A stretch of DNA of 64,000 nt from Deltaproteobacteria bacterium (GTDB lineage: Bacteria > Desulfobacterota > Binatia > UTPRO1). The notes beneath the pieces are model-generated. The model made no database searches, was not told the DNA's origin, and saw only the letters and a list, made by a program, of their open reading frames with translations. Below, in pieces: positions 25,748 to 34,917 of the stretch (the stretch's first letter is position 1; each line of letters opens with the position of its first letter). The DNA lies in assembly GCA_029262315.1 (NCBI GenBank), contig JAJCZP010000108.1, forward strand, positions 1 to 64,000. The letters are read 5' to 3'. The position numbers and the translations under genes are program-made.

Positions 25748-26763
25748 TTGTAGGCCACCACCAAACTGGACGCGAGCCCAGGCGGGAGCGCGTCGACTTC
25801 TACGCGTTCGAAGCCAGCCTCGACGAGCCAATCGCGAACTTCCGGGAAGCTGTAATCGCGTCCGCGCGTGAAGAGCAACATGGTGATGCTGAAGATCGCG
25901 GCCACGGCCGGACTGGTCCCGGACTCGTCGGTGATATGGTCCTTGATCAAGATGCGTCCCCCCGGGTTAAGTGCGTCGAAAACGCGCCGCATGAGGGCAC
26001 GGTTGGTGGCGTCGTCCTCGCCATGGATCACGTTCGACAGCAAAGCGACGTCGCAGTTCGATGGTAGCGGATCGCGCCGATAGTCGCACGGCACGAGGGT
26101 GATGCGATCTTCGAGCCCGCTGGCGGCCACGTACCGCTGCGTGACTGCGAGGGTGCCCGGTAGGTCCGCGATCGTCGCTTTCAGGTTGGGGTGGCGCCGG
26201 CAAAGCTCGATCGGGTACGTCCCCGGTCCCGAGCCGACGTCGAGGATGTGTGTGGCCCCAGCGAGGTCGAGATGTTCGGCCAGAATACTCGCATCGCCGC
26301 GCGCGCGTACGAGGCTGTCCATGGCGCCGATGAATCGAGCAGTGTCGTCCGTATTCGACTGAAATGCGTCAGGTTCGCGTGCCGGAGTGCCTCTGCGTAT
26401 GGTGTCGGGCAAACGGTCCCACAACGGCCACAACGCGGAATCGAAGCGCACCATGTTGGCGTACGACGTCGGGGCCTCGCTCGTGAGCATCGTTCGCGAA
26501 ACGTCGGTCTCGCGAAATGTGTCACGACTCTTACGGACCAGGCGCATCGCGACTAGCGCGTTCAGCAGTAGTTCGGTGGCGCCGGAGTCGGTGTCGAGTC
26601 GCGTGGCGAGCTCGGGAGCGGTATGGCCGGATGCGTCGAGCGCGTCGAAGATCCCGAGTTCCACGGCAGTGTGTAGAATTCGGGCCTCGGCGTAGCCGCC
26701 GTTGATGCGCGCAAGCTCGCGAAATTCCATCCAAAGGGTACTTATCAACTCGTTTTGGGGCAC
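25744..26763 (-). CDS. O-methyltransferase, acetylserotonin-MT-like
   Basis: A 339-residue SAM-dependent methyltransferase with an N-terminal winged-helix dimerisation domain (about 15-100: LGIFDALDASGHTAPELA) and a Rossmann domain with motif I HILDVGSGPGTYPIELC near 167. The later motif GGRILIKDHI is also typical. The catalytic-base position reads NVIHGEDD, as in bacterial O-methyltransferases of small phenolic, polyketide or quinone substrates. The GTG start at 26763 is preceded by GGGAAG; an ATG at 26730 is the alternative. First gene of a four-gene unit on the minus strand, divergent from DUF1329. Confidence 0.82.
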   Translation of the reverse strand: MPQNELISTLWMEFRELARINGGYAEARILHTAVELGIFDALDASGHTAPELATRLDTDSGATELLLNALVAMRLVRKSRDTFRETDVSRTMLTSEAPTSYANMVRFDSALWPLWDRLPDTIRRGTPAREPDAFQSNTDDTARFIGAMDSLVRARGDASILAEHLDLAGATHILDVGSGPGTYPIELCRRHPNLKATIADLPGTLAVTQRYVAASGLEDRITLVPCDYRRDPLPSNCDVALLSNVIHGEDDATNRALMRRVFDALNPGGRILIKDHITDESGTSPAVAAIFSITMLLFTRGRDYSFPEVRDWLVEAGFERVEVDALPPGLASSLVVAYK

Positions 26764-26918
26764 GCCAGGCTGCTTCCCGCGGCGTGGTGTCGGATCCTTG
26801 ACACACGACCGAGCTGGGCAGGGCGATTTCGTGGCTAGACGGTCCGCGATGCCTGCCTGACAATTCGCGTACGTACCTGAGGCGCCGCAATCCGGTTCGC
26901 GGTAGGGGAGGAGAAGTC

Positions 26919-28199
26919 ATGGACCACATGCTCCGCATTGCGAGCATCGTGATGCTGTTTGGGCTCGCCCCCGGAGTCCACGCGGATGTCGTTCCAGGCG
27001 ACACCGTCGATGCGCGCAACATCGAGAAGGTCGCTGATCTCGTGTCACCGGCCATCAAGTGGTGCGTGCGCAACGGCATGACGATGAAGATCATCGAGCC
27101 GAAGCGCATCACCTGGCCGCAGGCCTACGTTGCCGCCACCGAGAAGTACGCGGGGCAGGTCAGTCTTTCCGAGAACGGCCTGGCGCTCGAGAATCACGTC
27201 GCCGGCGCGCCGTTCCCGAACATCGATACCAAAGACCCCGCAGCGGCCGTCAAGATCATGTGGAACTATGAGTATCGTCCGTTCCCTGGCACGGACGATT
27301 TCGTCGAATACGACTTCCCGGCAGATACGGGTGCCGTCGGTCAGGGAAAGCCGATGGACGTCGAGCGTCGCTATTGGATCGGTGAGTCGCGGCGCCTGTA
27401 CTACAACGCGCGTTTGCGCATCGATCCGAAGCCCGAGCTTCCCAACCCCGACGGCATTCGATTCAAAGAAGTGCTCGGCCCGTTGGTCGCACCCTTCGAC
27501 CTCAAGGGCATCGGCGCGCTCTCGTATCGGTACATCGATGCGGAGAAACAGGACGACACGTGGCTGTACGTGCCCACGCTCCGCCGGGTACGTCGGCTAT
27601 CGACCGCGCAGCGTTCCGACGCGTTGTTCGGCCAGGACACCGATCCGGATTCCTACTGGGGCTACAACGGGCACATCGCCTGGTCCGACTGGAAGTTTCT
27701 TGGTGAGAGGGAGATGCTCGGTGTGTTGCACGGCGAGCACTACCCGATGCAGCGGTGTCCCGGCGCGGCGAACTTCCTCTTCTGTGACGCCTGGGAGAAA
27801 CGCACGATGTATGTGATCGAGGGCGTGTCCAAGCTGCCGCAGTACGCGTATGGCAAGCGTGTGATCTTCATTGACAAAGAGTCGATGGTCGTGTCGTATT
27901 CGGACATCTACGATCGCAACCACGAGCTCTGGAAGGTGTGGATCGACAACCACCAGTTCAAGCGCTCGGCGTTTCCCGGGGCGACCGTGTATGAGGAAGA
28001 GAAGGACTTCTACGCAGGATTGGCGATGGTAGACATGCAGCTCCTGCACGCCACTTACGTGCCGCATCCCGGCCCCAAGCCCGCTCGACACGAGGGGTGG
28101 TACTTCGATTCTGGCGCGGGCTCTGCGACACAATACAAGCCGTCGGGTGGGATGCCCGCGTCGTTCAGCGTCGCCAAACTCATCGAGCAAGGGCGGTAA
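26919..28199 (+). CDS. DUF1329 outer-membrane lipid-associated protein
   Basis: A 426-residue exported protein with a Sec signal peptide (MDHMLRIASIVMLFGLAPGVHA). The body matches DUF1329, a LolB-like family often found with hydrophobic-substrate uptake or efflux genes (known members occur with RND transporters and steroid or hydrocarbon genes). Typical stretches are RRYWIGESRRLYYNARLRI, DDTWLYVPTLRRVRRLS and DPDSYWGYNGHIAWSDWKF. A GGGGAGGAG ribosome site precedes the ATG. The enoyl-CoA hydratase gene starts two bases after its stop, so a link to lipid or hydrophobic-compound metabolism is reasonable. The molecular function is unknown. Confidence 0.85.
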   Translation: MDHMLRIASIVMLFGLAPGVHADVVPGDTVDARNIEKVADLVSPAIKWCVRNGMTMKIIEPKRITWPQAYVAATEKYAGQVSLSENGLALENHVAGAPFPNIDTKDPAAAVKIMWNYEYRPFPGTDDFVEYDFPADTGAVGQGKPMDVERRYWIGESRRLYYNARLRIDPKPELPNPDGIRFKEVLGPLVAPFDLKGIGALSYRYIDAEKQDDTWLYVPTLRRVRRLSTAQRSDALFGQDTDPDSYWGYNGHIAWSDWKFLGEREMLGVLHGEHYPMQRCPGAANFLFCDAWEKRTMYVIEGVSKLPQYAYGKRVIFIDKESMVVSYSDIYDRNHELWKVWIDNHQFKRSAFPGATVYEEEKDFYAGLAMVDMQLLHATYVPHPGPKPARHEGWYFDSGAGSATQYKPSGGMPASFSVAKLIEQGR

Positions 28200-28201
28200 G
28201 C

Positions 28202-28963
28202 GTGGCCGAGCCCCTCGTTCTGTATGAGCGGCGGGGTGCCGCGGCGCTCATGACGATCAATCGTCCCGAGGTGCGAAACTGCGTCAACGGCGATACCGCG
28301 CGCGGACTGCTTGAAAGCTATCGACAGTTCGAGAGCGATGCGGATGCGAAGGTGCTCGTGCTCACGGGTGCGGGCGAGCAGGCATTTTGTGCGGGCGCCG
28401 ACCTCAAAGCCGTCGAGACGTTGAAAGACCGCGCCGAGGGGCCGCTCGGCATTTCACGCCTCATTCCGTCGAAGCCGACGATCGCCGCCGTCTCGGGGTA
28501 CTGCGTGGCAGGTGGGATCGAGCTCGCGCTCTGGTGTGATCTCCGGATCGTCGCGCGTGGGGCGACTTTCGGCTGCTTCGAGCGTCGCTTCGGCGTCCCC
28601 CTCGTCGATGGTGGCACGCAGCGCTTGCCGCGCGTCGTCGGTCTCGGGCGTGCCCTCGAGATGATCCTCACCGGACGTCCCGTCGATGCCGAGGAAGCTC
28701 ATCACATCGGTCTCGCCAACGAGGTTGTCGAGCCCGGCACGCACGTCACACGTGCGCTCGAACTCGCGGAGACCCTGGCGCGCTTTCCATGGCCGACGCT
28801 TCTGTCCGATCGCGCCGCGGTTTACGAGGGTCTCGGCGCCTCGCTCGAGCATGGCCTCACCATCGAGGCCCGCCACGGTCGTGCGGTTTTCGACGAAGCG
28901 AGTCGTGGTGCGGCGCGCTTTACCGGCGGCGAAGGCCGCTCCGGCGCCGGCGTCAAGCGCTGA
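28202..28963 (+). CDS. enoyl-CoA hydratase/isomerase (crotonase) family
   Basis: A 253-residue crotonase-fold enzyme acting on acyl-CoA thioesters. The oxyanion-hole segments AFCAGADLK (near residue 65) and YCVAGGIELAL are intact. Both catalytic glutamates appear: one in GGIELAL and one in CFERRFGVPLVDGGTQRL. The last motif (PLVDGGTQRL) is typical of a proteobacterial enoyl-CoA hydratase subgroup. The GTG start lies two bases after the DUF1329 stop, so the genes are coupled. Exact substrate unknown. Confidence 0.9.
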   Translation: MAEPLVLYERRGAAALMTINRPEVRNCVNGDTARGLLESYRQFESDADAKVLVLTGAGEQAFCAGADLKAVETLKDRAEGPLGISRLIPSKPTIAAVSGYCVAGGIELALWCDLRIVARGATFGCFERRFGVPLVDGGTQRLPRVVGLGRALEMILTGRPVDAEEAHHIGLANEVVEPGTHVTRALELAETLARFPWPTLLSDRAAVYEGLGASLEHGLTIEARHGRAVFDEASRGAARFTGGEGRSGAGVKR

Positions 28964-28979
28964 ATCCTCCCGTCGACGC

Positions 28980-28995
28980 CGGGTCCCGTGACCCG
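28980..28995 (+). terminator. short hairpin after enoyl-CoA hydratase
   Basis: CGGGTC and GACCCG form a 6-bp stem with a CCGT loop, 17 bases after the stop. No T-run follows. A plausible terminator isolating this operon from the sigma-54-type promoter downstream. Confidence 0.35.
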
Positions 28996-29021
28996 CGCCC
29001 ATCTGTGACTGATTCCGAGTC

Positions 29022-29041
29022 TTGAGAATACGAAGTCTCAA
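29022..29041 (+). promoter_or_regulatory. dyad upstream of CBS-gene promoter
   Basis: TTGAGA and TCTCAA are perfect inverted arms with an 8-base spacer, centred about 63 bases before the predicted start of transcription at 29095. The position suits an activator site for the sigma-54-type promoter that follows. Confidence 0.4.
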
Positions 29042-29068
29042 TGGCCCCGAACGTGGGTTGCGACGAGT

Positions 29069-29084
29069 GGGCACGTCGTTTGCT
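29069..29084 (+). promoter_or_regulatory. sigma-54 (-24/-12) promoter of CBS gene
   Basis: GGGCACGTCGTTTGCT matches TGGCACGN4TTGCW at 11 of 12 defined positions, with GG and GC exactly ten bases apart. Predicted start is about 29095, leaving an 18-base leader that contains an AGGAACGGGAG ribosome site before the ATG at 29113. Confidence 0.75.
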
Positions 29085-29112
29085 GTTGTCCTAGCAGGAA
29101 CGGGAGACGCCA

Positions 29113-29610
29113 ATGGACGACGCAATCCGCACCGCACGCGACGTGATGCAAACCAACTTGCTGACAATCTCGGCCGACGCGTCGCTCGTCGAGCTAGAAC
29201 GGTTTCTGCTCCAACATCAGGTGGGAGGTGCTCCCGTCGTTGACGACCAGCAGCTCGTTGGGGTCGTCTCGCGCTCGGACATCGTCCGCCAGCTCGATCT
29301 CGATCGGGGTCTCGCGGACATCCTGGTGGACTATCAACACGATGGCGCACTGCACGCGCCGCGCGCCGCGCTCCGTGAGGACGAATGGATCACGAGCGCC
29401 GCAACCGACCACTTCCGTGGCCTGCGGGTGCGCGATGTCATGATCCGGGACGTGATCACGGCGAGCCCAGATGCGTCCGTGCAGCAGGTCACGCGCACGA
29501 TGCTCGACAATGGCGTGCATCGTGTCCTCATCACCGAAGATGAATTCCTCGTTGGCATCGTGACCAGCACCGACCTGATGCGCCTCGTCGTCGAGTACAC
29601 ATCCCGATAG
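29113..29610 (+). CDS. CBS-domain pair protein
   Basis: A 165-residue protein made of two CBS motifs (about 5-60 and 105-160) separated by an unusually long 40-residue linker. Each half shows the DVM...T...L...V.L..VVSRSDI pattern, the second ending GIVTSTDLMRLV. Stand-alone CBS pairs bind adenine nucleotides (AMP, ADP, ATP) or SAM and signal energy state. It is monocistronic, lying between a hairpin after the hydratase and convergent mtrB-like gene. A strong sigma-54-type promoter precedes it. One of seven CBS pairs in this window. Confidence 0.92.
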   Translation: MDDAIRTARDVMQTNLLTISADASLVELERFLLQHQVGGAPVVDDQQLVGVVSRSDIVRQLDLDRGLADILVDYQHDGALHAPRAALREDEWITSAATDHFRGLRVRDVMIRDVITASPDASVQQVTRTMLDNGVHRVLITEDEFLVGIVTSTDLMRLVVEYTSR

Positions 29611-29625
29611 CGGGTTGCTGCCCGC
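29610..29625. terminator. hairpin at the CBS gene stop
   Basis: GCGGG and CCCGC pair around a TTGCTG loop, beginning in the stop codon. It lies between convergent genes and could serve the CBS gene; there is no T-run. Confidence 0.35.
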
Positions 29626-29668
29626 CGTCGGTCTCGTCGACGCGATCGGGGGACGTCGTGTGTACGCC

Positions 29669-31615
29669 TCAGCCGGCGGAGAATGCGAGCTGCACGGCAA
29701 CCCACCCGAGATGGGCGTCGTAGTCGCGGCCATCGTACAGCCCCTGGTCGAAGCTGAGGTATGCGTAGCCGCCGGTAAAGCTCAGGCGGTCGTTGACCCG
29801 ATAGCCGCCGTCGAGGAACAGCCGGTGCGTCAGGTTGTCGAGCGAGCCGCCCGCGTCGACCAGCGTATAGCGTCCGCCGAGCGTCGTCTGGTCGTTCACG
29901 CGATATCGTGCCGCCAGCGCCGTGCTCAACGACCGTCCGCGAAACTCGATCGGTGCAAAGGCGCCCAGATCGCGCCGTGGCGTGCCGACCTCGTACTTCC
30001 GGTTCACGAACGAGAGCATGCTGGTCACGACCAGGCCCGGTGCGGGGACGGTCACGGCACGCAACTGGCCAATCTGCACATTCACGGAGGTCGTGGAATC
30101 CCCACCAATGTCCGTCCGCTCGTAGTCCTCGTGCGCGAACTCGCCGCGCGCTTCGAAAGTCGTGATTCGGCCCCATCGATACCGTCCCCCGAGGAATCCG
30201 GTGTGGGTCTCGCGGTGTCGATCCCCCAACGTATACTCGTTCAGGAGTTCGTCACGGTCCTCGTCGATGTCCTCGCGGCGGTACCGGTACCCGGCCTTGA
30301 CGAGCAGCGAGCGGTCGGCCCGGATACGCGCCTCGAGCAACAACCGGTGCACGTCGCGCTTCTGGTCCGTTTCCTGAATTCGATCGATCCCGCTCAGGGG
30401 ATCGGTGGCAGCCCCGAGCATCGACACGTCGAGATCACGATGTGCGTGTTCGTACCGATACATCCCGCGAAGCCGGGTCCGCGTCAGGCCCGTATAGCTC
30501 ACATCCAGACGTGCGCGCTGCCGAGTCAGTTGCTTGTCCGTATCGCTCTCGACCACGCTCGTTCCACGCCGCCTCGTTTCCGACCCGTCGCCATCGCGAT
30601 GCTGATCGACGATGGTATAGGTCGTACGAACGCGCAGGTGGCGCGCTGGTGAGAACGCCAGGCCGCTGTGACCGGCGTGGCTCTGTTGCGTCACGGAGAT
30701 GCCGTTTGCCGTCCGCTCGAGGACGGAATCTGACTGCTGCGACGCATCGGCGTCCGCGTCCACCCAATAGTACCGGTAGCCCGCATGTCCGAGCACGTTC
30801 CACGTCGTCGGGGTGGCGATGTCGGCCCCCGCGTGCACCGTGGTCGTGTCGATATCGTCCGTGAAGCGCACGGCCTCCTGCGTCAGGTCGGTACGTACGT
30901 TCGTTTGATGCGTGGTGCTGCGACTCGACGCGTCGGTCCAGCCGGCCAGCAATCGCACATCAAACGGACCGGCCGGAAACACCCCCTCGAAATCGAGGGT
31001 ATCGGAGCGAGTGTCGATGGCCTGGAACGCCGGAAACCGGAAGGCATACGGACTCAAGCTCTCGACGACCGAGGCCTTGAGCAGATTTTCGTCGCCGTCG
31101 CTCGCGCGATGCGCGTAGGTGAGGCGCAGGTTGCTACGGGGGCCGAGTCGCACATCCGCGGCCACATCGGCGTTCGTCCGCACCAGCTCGAACTCCCGCC
31201 CCAGCTGCCCGGGCGCCGCTCTGCCAGCACCCGGACGGCGCAGATGATCGTCGAAGAAGCTTTGCGAACGGCTGAACGCGCCCGTCAGGGTGTAGAGGCC
31301 CCGGCGGCCCCCACGCACATGGATCGTGGCGCCGCCGACGCCGCGGGCATCCTCGATACCTTGGATGCTCGCGGCACCCTCGAAGTAGTTGCCACGCTCG
31401 TCGTGCCCGTCGAAACGGGTTTCGGCGCCGCCCCCGCTGCCGAGGGTGTCGTAGTCCTCACGGAATGCGCCCTCGCTCCCATCGACGCCGGTACCGCGCC
31501 CGACGGCGCGCCCGGTCATACTCATCGTCCACGTCGACCCATCCGTCCCGTCGGGCTCCGCGACCACGGAAGCTGGAAGCCCGAGCACCAGGACGACGAG
31601 CAGGATCCACATCAT
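29669..31615 (-). CDS. MtrB/PioB-like outer-membrane porin
   Basis: A 648-residue beta-barrel. After a signal peptide (MMWILLVVLVLGLPASVVA) the chain alternates short loops and amphipathic strands to a C-terminal strand ending LGWVAVQLAFSAG, as in MtrB/PioB barrels (about 26-28 strands) that sheath a multiheme cytochrome through the outer membrane. I see no cysteine in the mature protein, so the N-terminal CXXC motif of Shewanella MtrB is absent. Its start overlaps the stop of the decaheme gene (ATGA), the coupling expected for an MtrA-MtrB pair. Last gene of the cytochrome cluster. Confidence 0.82.
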   Translation of the reverse strand: MMWILLVVLVLGLPASVVAEPDGTDGSTWTMSMTGRAVGRGTGVDGSEGAFREDYDTLGSGGGAETRFDGHDERGNYFEGAASIQGIEDARGVGGATIHVRGGRRGLYTLTGAFSRSQSFFDDHLRRPGAGRAAPGQLGREFELVRTNADVAADVRLGPRSNLRLTYAHRASDGDENLLKASVVESLSPYAFRFPAFQAIDTRSDTLDFEGVFPAGPFDVRLLAGWTDASSRSTTHQTNVRTDLTQEAVRFTDDIDTTTVHAGADIATPTTWNVLGHAGYRYYWVDADADASQQSDSVLERTANGISVTQQSHAGHSGLAFSPARHLRVRTTYTIVDQHRDGDGSETRRRGTSVVESDTDKQLTRQRARLDVSYTGLTRTRLRGMYRYEHAHRDLDVSMLGAATDPLSGIDRIQETDQKRDVHRLLLEARIRADRSLLVKAGYRYRREDIDEDRDELLNEYTLGDRHRETHTGFLGGRYRWGRITTFEARGEFAHEDYERTDIGGDSTTSVNVQIGQLRAVTVPAPGLVVTSMLSFVNRKYEVGTPRRDLGAFAPIEFRGRSLSTALAARYRVNDQTTLGGRYTLVDAGGSLDNLTHRLFLDGGYRVNDRLSFTGGYAYLSFDQGLYDGRDYDAHLGWVAVQLAFSAG

Positions 31616-32637
31616 GGGTGCCGTCCCCCGCGGAGGAGCTCCTCGATCCCGAGCGGACTGAAGTTCTCGTTCGTGTTCGAGCCGTGCACCTCGAAGTGGC
31701 AGTCGAAACATCGGGCGCCTGCGGACAAGAAGCCGGTGTGATCGACAGCGCCGATCAGCGGGAAGTTCGCATCGAAATGGCACTGCTCGCACAGGCCGTT
31801 GTCGGCCTGGACCAGGAGCTTCTCGACGACCGAGCCGTGCGGATTGTGACAGACCACGCACCCCTCCTCGAGCGCGAAATGCTCGAAGAGGAAGGGCCCG
31901 CGGACCTCCTGATGACACTCGAAGCAACGGGCATCATCACCCTCGAGCTGCCCCCAGCGCGCGGAGGCATGGATGTCGTGGCAATCCGTGCAGCGCATCG
32001 TCCCTTCGGCGACGGGATGGTGGTACTGCAAGGCGAAATCGGCGGCGACCTCTCCGTGGCACTGCACGCAGAACTCCATCTCGCGTGGGCCCTCCCCCAC
32101 CGTCACGTGCGGGTCCGCATCGCGATGCGCTGACATCGCCCGCCAGCTGTACTCGACCACGGGCACGAGTTCCGTCGCCGGGGGACGGGTGTGGAGGGCA
32201 TCGGCGTGGCAGTCCCAGCACGAGACGCCGGCATCGCCGTGCGCACTGGCTTCGAACGACCCGGCCTGCCCGCGGTGACAGTCGAGACAGAGTGTCGAGC
32301 GCTGCATCGGATCGAGTCCTCGCAAGACGTCGTTCCCAAGAATGTCGGCGATCTCGAGCGTGTCGACGTGGCGACTTCCCGCCCCGTGACAGACTTCGCA
32401 GGAGTGCTCGCGCGTCTGCATGACATGGGCGTGCGGGGTGCCAGCGTAGGCCTCGAGCGTTTCCTCGTGACACTCGAGGCACGCCGCCGTCCCGGCCATG
32501 GTTGCGTTCTCGATGACGGGGATCGGCTGCGGCGCGTCGTCTCGCAGCAACGGGCACGCGCACAAGGTCGCGAGGCCGAACGCCACACCGACACGTCGGA
32601 GACGCCTCCCCATGACCAGCTGGATCAGCTGCCGCAT
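31612..32637 (-). CDS. decaheme c-type cytochrome, MtrA/DmsE-like
   Basis: A 341-residue multiheme cytochrome with exactly ten CXXCH motifs, spread from about residue 53 to 320, the size and heme count of MtrA/DmsE/PioA. The N-terminal signal ends in LCAC, suggesting a lipoprotein form. It would carry electrons through the porin encoded by the coupled downstream gene, linking periplasm and cell exterior. An ATG at 32613 is an alternative start. The gene is 15 bases after the nine-heme cytochrome gene, in the same orientation. Direction of electron flow (metal reduction or oxidation) cannot be read from sequence. Confidence 0.9.
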   Translation of the reverse strand: MRQLIQLVMGRRLRRVGVAFGLATLCACPLLRDDAPQPIPVIENATMAGTAACLECHEETLEAYAGTPHAHVMQTREHSCEVCHGAGSRHVDTLEIADILGNDVLRGLDPMQRSTLCLDCHRGQAGSFEASAHGDAGVSCWDCHADALHTRPPATELVPVVEYSWRAMSAHRDADPHVTVGEGPREMEFCVQCHGEVAADFALQYHHPVAEGTMRCTDCHDIHASARWGQLEGDDARCFECHQEVRGPFLFEHFALEEGCVVCHNPHGSVVEKLLVQADNGLCEQCHFDANFPLIGAVDHTGFLSAGARCFDCHFEVHGSNTNENFSPLGIEELLRGGRHP

Positions 32638-32652
32638 CCGCGCCCGTCGATC

Positions 32653-33939
32653 CTACAACTCGCTCAACTTCTCCAACGACGCCTCGAGCAGCCGACGCAT
32701 CCGACTCGGGTTGTGCACGCCGTGACTCTTGTCATTCTCGAAGGTCTCGAGATTGAAGAGTGCGCCCTGGTACTCTTCGCTACCCCGTTTCGCTTCCGGC
32801 ACGGCGTCGAGCGCGGTACCTAGTTCGGCCGCCAGCGGATCGATCTCCGCTCGAAAGGCCGTGAAGATCGTCGCAGTATCGGCGTGACAGTCCGCGCAGT
32901 TCGAGAAGTCGCGCTCCTCCGTCGCCTCGTCGATCACCGGAATCGGCTCGAAGGTGTGTCCGACCTGGGCCGGAATCGGGAACTCGCCTCCCTGAAACGG
33001 ACGCGTCACGACGTGGCAGGTGACGCAGATATCGGGATTCAGCGTCAGGTCGCCGTGCGTCGAGGCGCCGGGGAATACCTCGCCCGGGAACTCGAAGCCG
33101 GCCTCGCCCAGCAGCACATCACGCTGGGGATGGTGTGGCGTCTCGCCGATCATCGTCGGGCCCTGATTGTGGCACTGCCCGCACACGATGGGCTCGTCGC
33201 CGACGACGCGTACCTGGTGCTCGTTGCCGTTCCCGTGTGGGTCGTGACAGGCGACGCAGTTGATCGGTTCGGGATTGGTGGTGATGATCTGCTCGTCGCC
33301 GTCAGTCTCGACGAATCGAATGAACGACTGCGTCACGTGGCAGTACGCACACGCGGGGTCGCCGGCGACGTTCAAGCCGAACGCCTGGCCCGAAAGATGG
33401 GACTCGGAATGTGCCGACTCCATCCATTCTTCCACAAACGGATGATGCGCGGCTTGGTGACACTCGCCGCAGCCATCGTTGAGCGACACGGTAATGCTGG
33501 CGTCGGGATGATCCTTCACATCGGCGACATGCATCGCCCCCGGGCCATGACAGTTCTCGCACTGCACGTTGTGGAGCTCGGCAACGGGAGTTCCGACGAA
33601 GCCCGCCATCGGGTCCATGAGTGTGTTCCCGTTCTCGCTGATGTTGTGACACGGGGCGCAGGAAAGCTCGGAACTCTCGCGGCCGATCGCGGCCAGCGTG
33701 TCGAAAGCTACGGCGTGCCCGGTCAGCGCCCAGCGCCCCTGCTCGTTCGCATGACACTCCCCGCACTGGGTGACGTTTTGGCTGACGTTCACCAACCCGA
33801 GGAAGCCGTCCGGGAACGGACCCGTCTCGGGGCTGCCGTCGCCACTACCACCCCCACACTGCCACATCGCCGACGTCATCGTTGCAACGCAGGCAACCAC
33901 CAACACGCGTCGCCACCACCCAGTCGCTTGCTCGCTCAT
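32653..33939 (-). CDS. nine-heme c-type cytochrome lipoprotein
   Basis: A 428-residue exported cytochrome with nine CXXCH motifs (first at about residue 59, last at about 350). The signal region ends at a Cys-Gly-Gly-Gly (MWQCGGG), a plausible lipobox, so it may sit on the outer membrane. The C-terminal 70 residues are heme-free and helical. It is not an OmcA/MtrC homologue that I can recognise, but its position directly before MtrA- and MtrB-like genes suggests an extracellular or periplasmic terminal of the conduit. An AT-richer spacer of about 175 bases precedes it and probably holds its promoter; I could not define the boxes. Confidence 0.82.
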   Translation of the reverse strand: MSEQATGWWRRVLVVACVATMTSAMWQCGGGSGDGSPETGPFPDGFLGLVNVSQNVTQCGECHANEQGRWALTGHAVAFDTLAAIGRESSELSCAPCHNISENGNTLMDPMAGFVGTPVAELHNVQCENCHGPGAMHVADVKDHPDASITVSLNDGCGECHQAAHHPFVEEWMESAHSESHLSGQAFGLNVAGDPACAYCHVTQSFIRFVETDGDEQIITTNPEPINCVACHDPHGNGNEHQVRVVGDEPIVCGQCHNQGPTMIGETPHHPQRDVLLGEAGFEFPGEVFPGASTHGDLTLNPDICVTCHVVTRPFQGGEFPIPAQVGHTFEPIPVIDEATEERDFSNCADCHADTATIFTAFRAEIDPLAAELGTALDAVPEAKRGSEEYQGALFNLETFENDKSHGVHNPSRMRRLLEASLEKLSEL

Positions 33940-34113
33940 CGTGCGCGTCCTCCACCTTGCATCCTGAGGGATGTTGCTGCCGACGCATCAGCGTCACTGG
34001 CAGTATTCTCTCACATAGATTGTGACACGGCTCGAGTGCAAGAAGAACCTGCTCTGAAAAACGAAGTTCTTACTCTTTGGAATTCTCGATCATGGGAATT
34101 CCGCGCGTCTCCG

Positions 34114-34308
34114 CTACGCTCGCGTGGCAACGGCGTACAGGTAGAGGGCGATTCCCGCACCCGCGAGCAACGCACCCGCGCCGCCGAACACGATGAACGA
34201 CAAGGCACCATTCCAGTACAGCGAACCGAGCTCCACGATGAGACCCGCTCCAACGAGAGTAGCCGCTCCGCGCACACGCCCTGCCAGCATGCGCAACGTC
34301 GGACTCAC
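34114..34308 (-). CDS. small two-TM membrane protein
   Basis: A 64-residue hydrophobic protein with two probable TM helices (about 15-32 and 36-58) and a short basic N-terminus. Its GTG start overlaps the stop of the tetraheme quinol oxidase gene (GTGA), so it is coupled to it and probably supports or anchors that cytochrome. No family recognised. Confidence 0.6.
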   Translation of the reverse strand: MSPTLRMLAGRVRGAATLVGAGLIVELGSLYWNGALSFIVFGGAGALLAGAGIALYLYAVATRA

Positions 34309-34898
34309 GCTCCTGCTCCATCCGAACTCGCCTCGCCGAGCAGGTGCCCGACGTCGTGGCAGTCGAGGCAGGACGTCTCATTGGCGGTCAACGCCTCGCG
34401 CTCATCGACATGCATGTCGTTCTCCTCGAACGACTTGGCCCCGGTATGACAATGGAGACACTCCCGATTGTTGTACGGCCGGTAGAGTTCCAGCTCGTCC
34501 GGAATGGTACCGAGATAGTTCACGTACAGATGTAGGAGCCCGCCGAGCTTCGCCTGGAAATCGCCGAACATGGCGTATGTCGTATGGCACGAGTAGCAGG
34601 CCTCATCCGCGTCGATGCGGCGATTCTGGAAATGCTGGGCTGGGAGCGAGTCGGCATCGTCGACATGCAAACTCTCGCCGTACGGCGTCATCACGTGGCA
34701 GGACAGACAGAAGCTGGTCGTCTTCGACTCCTCCAAATGCAGCGAAAAGCCCCGCGAAAGGGCGATTCCGGGCAGGAGGAACAGGGCGACGAACGCCACT
34801 ACGCGGCCCGCGACCCTGCCCAGATGGCTCGGCCGCGCAAGCACGAACGCAATGAGTCCGAGGTTGAGCAGAATCAGCGCTGTGAGCGTATACTTCAC
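34305..34898 (-). CDS. NapC/NirT-type membrane tetraheme cytochrome c
   Basis: A 197-residue cytochrome with four CXXCH motifs (FCLSCHVMTPYG near 65, CYSCH, CLHCH, CLDCH) of the NapC/NirT/NrfH type. These proteins oxidise membrane quinol and pass electrons to periplasmic acceptors. Two N-terminal TM helices are predicted (about 5-22 and 32-50) rather than the usual one. It sits upstream of the nine-heme, decaheme and porin genes and downstream of a monoheme cytochrome, so it is the likely entry point from the quinone pool, like CymA in Shewanella. Family good, exact partner inferred. Confidence 0.85.
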   Translation of the reverse strand: MKYTLTALILLNLGLIAFVLARPSHLGRVAGRVVAFVALFLLPGIALSRGFSLHLEESKTTSFCLSCHVMTPYGESLHVDDADSLPAQHFQNRRIDADEACYSCHTTYAMFGDFQAKLGGLLHLYVNYLGTIPDELELYRPYNNRECLHCHTGAKSFEENDMHVDEREALTANETSCLDCHDVGHLLGEASSDGAGA

Positions 34899-34917
34899 GG
34901 GTCGACCGCCTTCGCCG

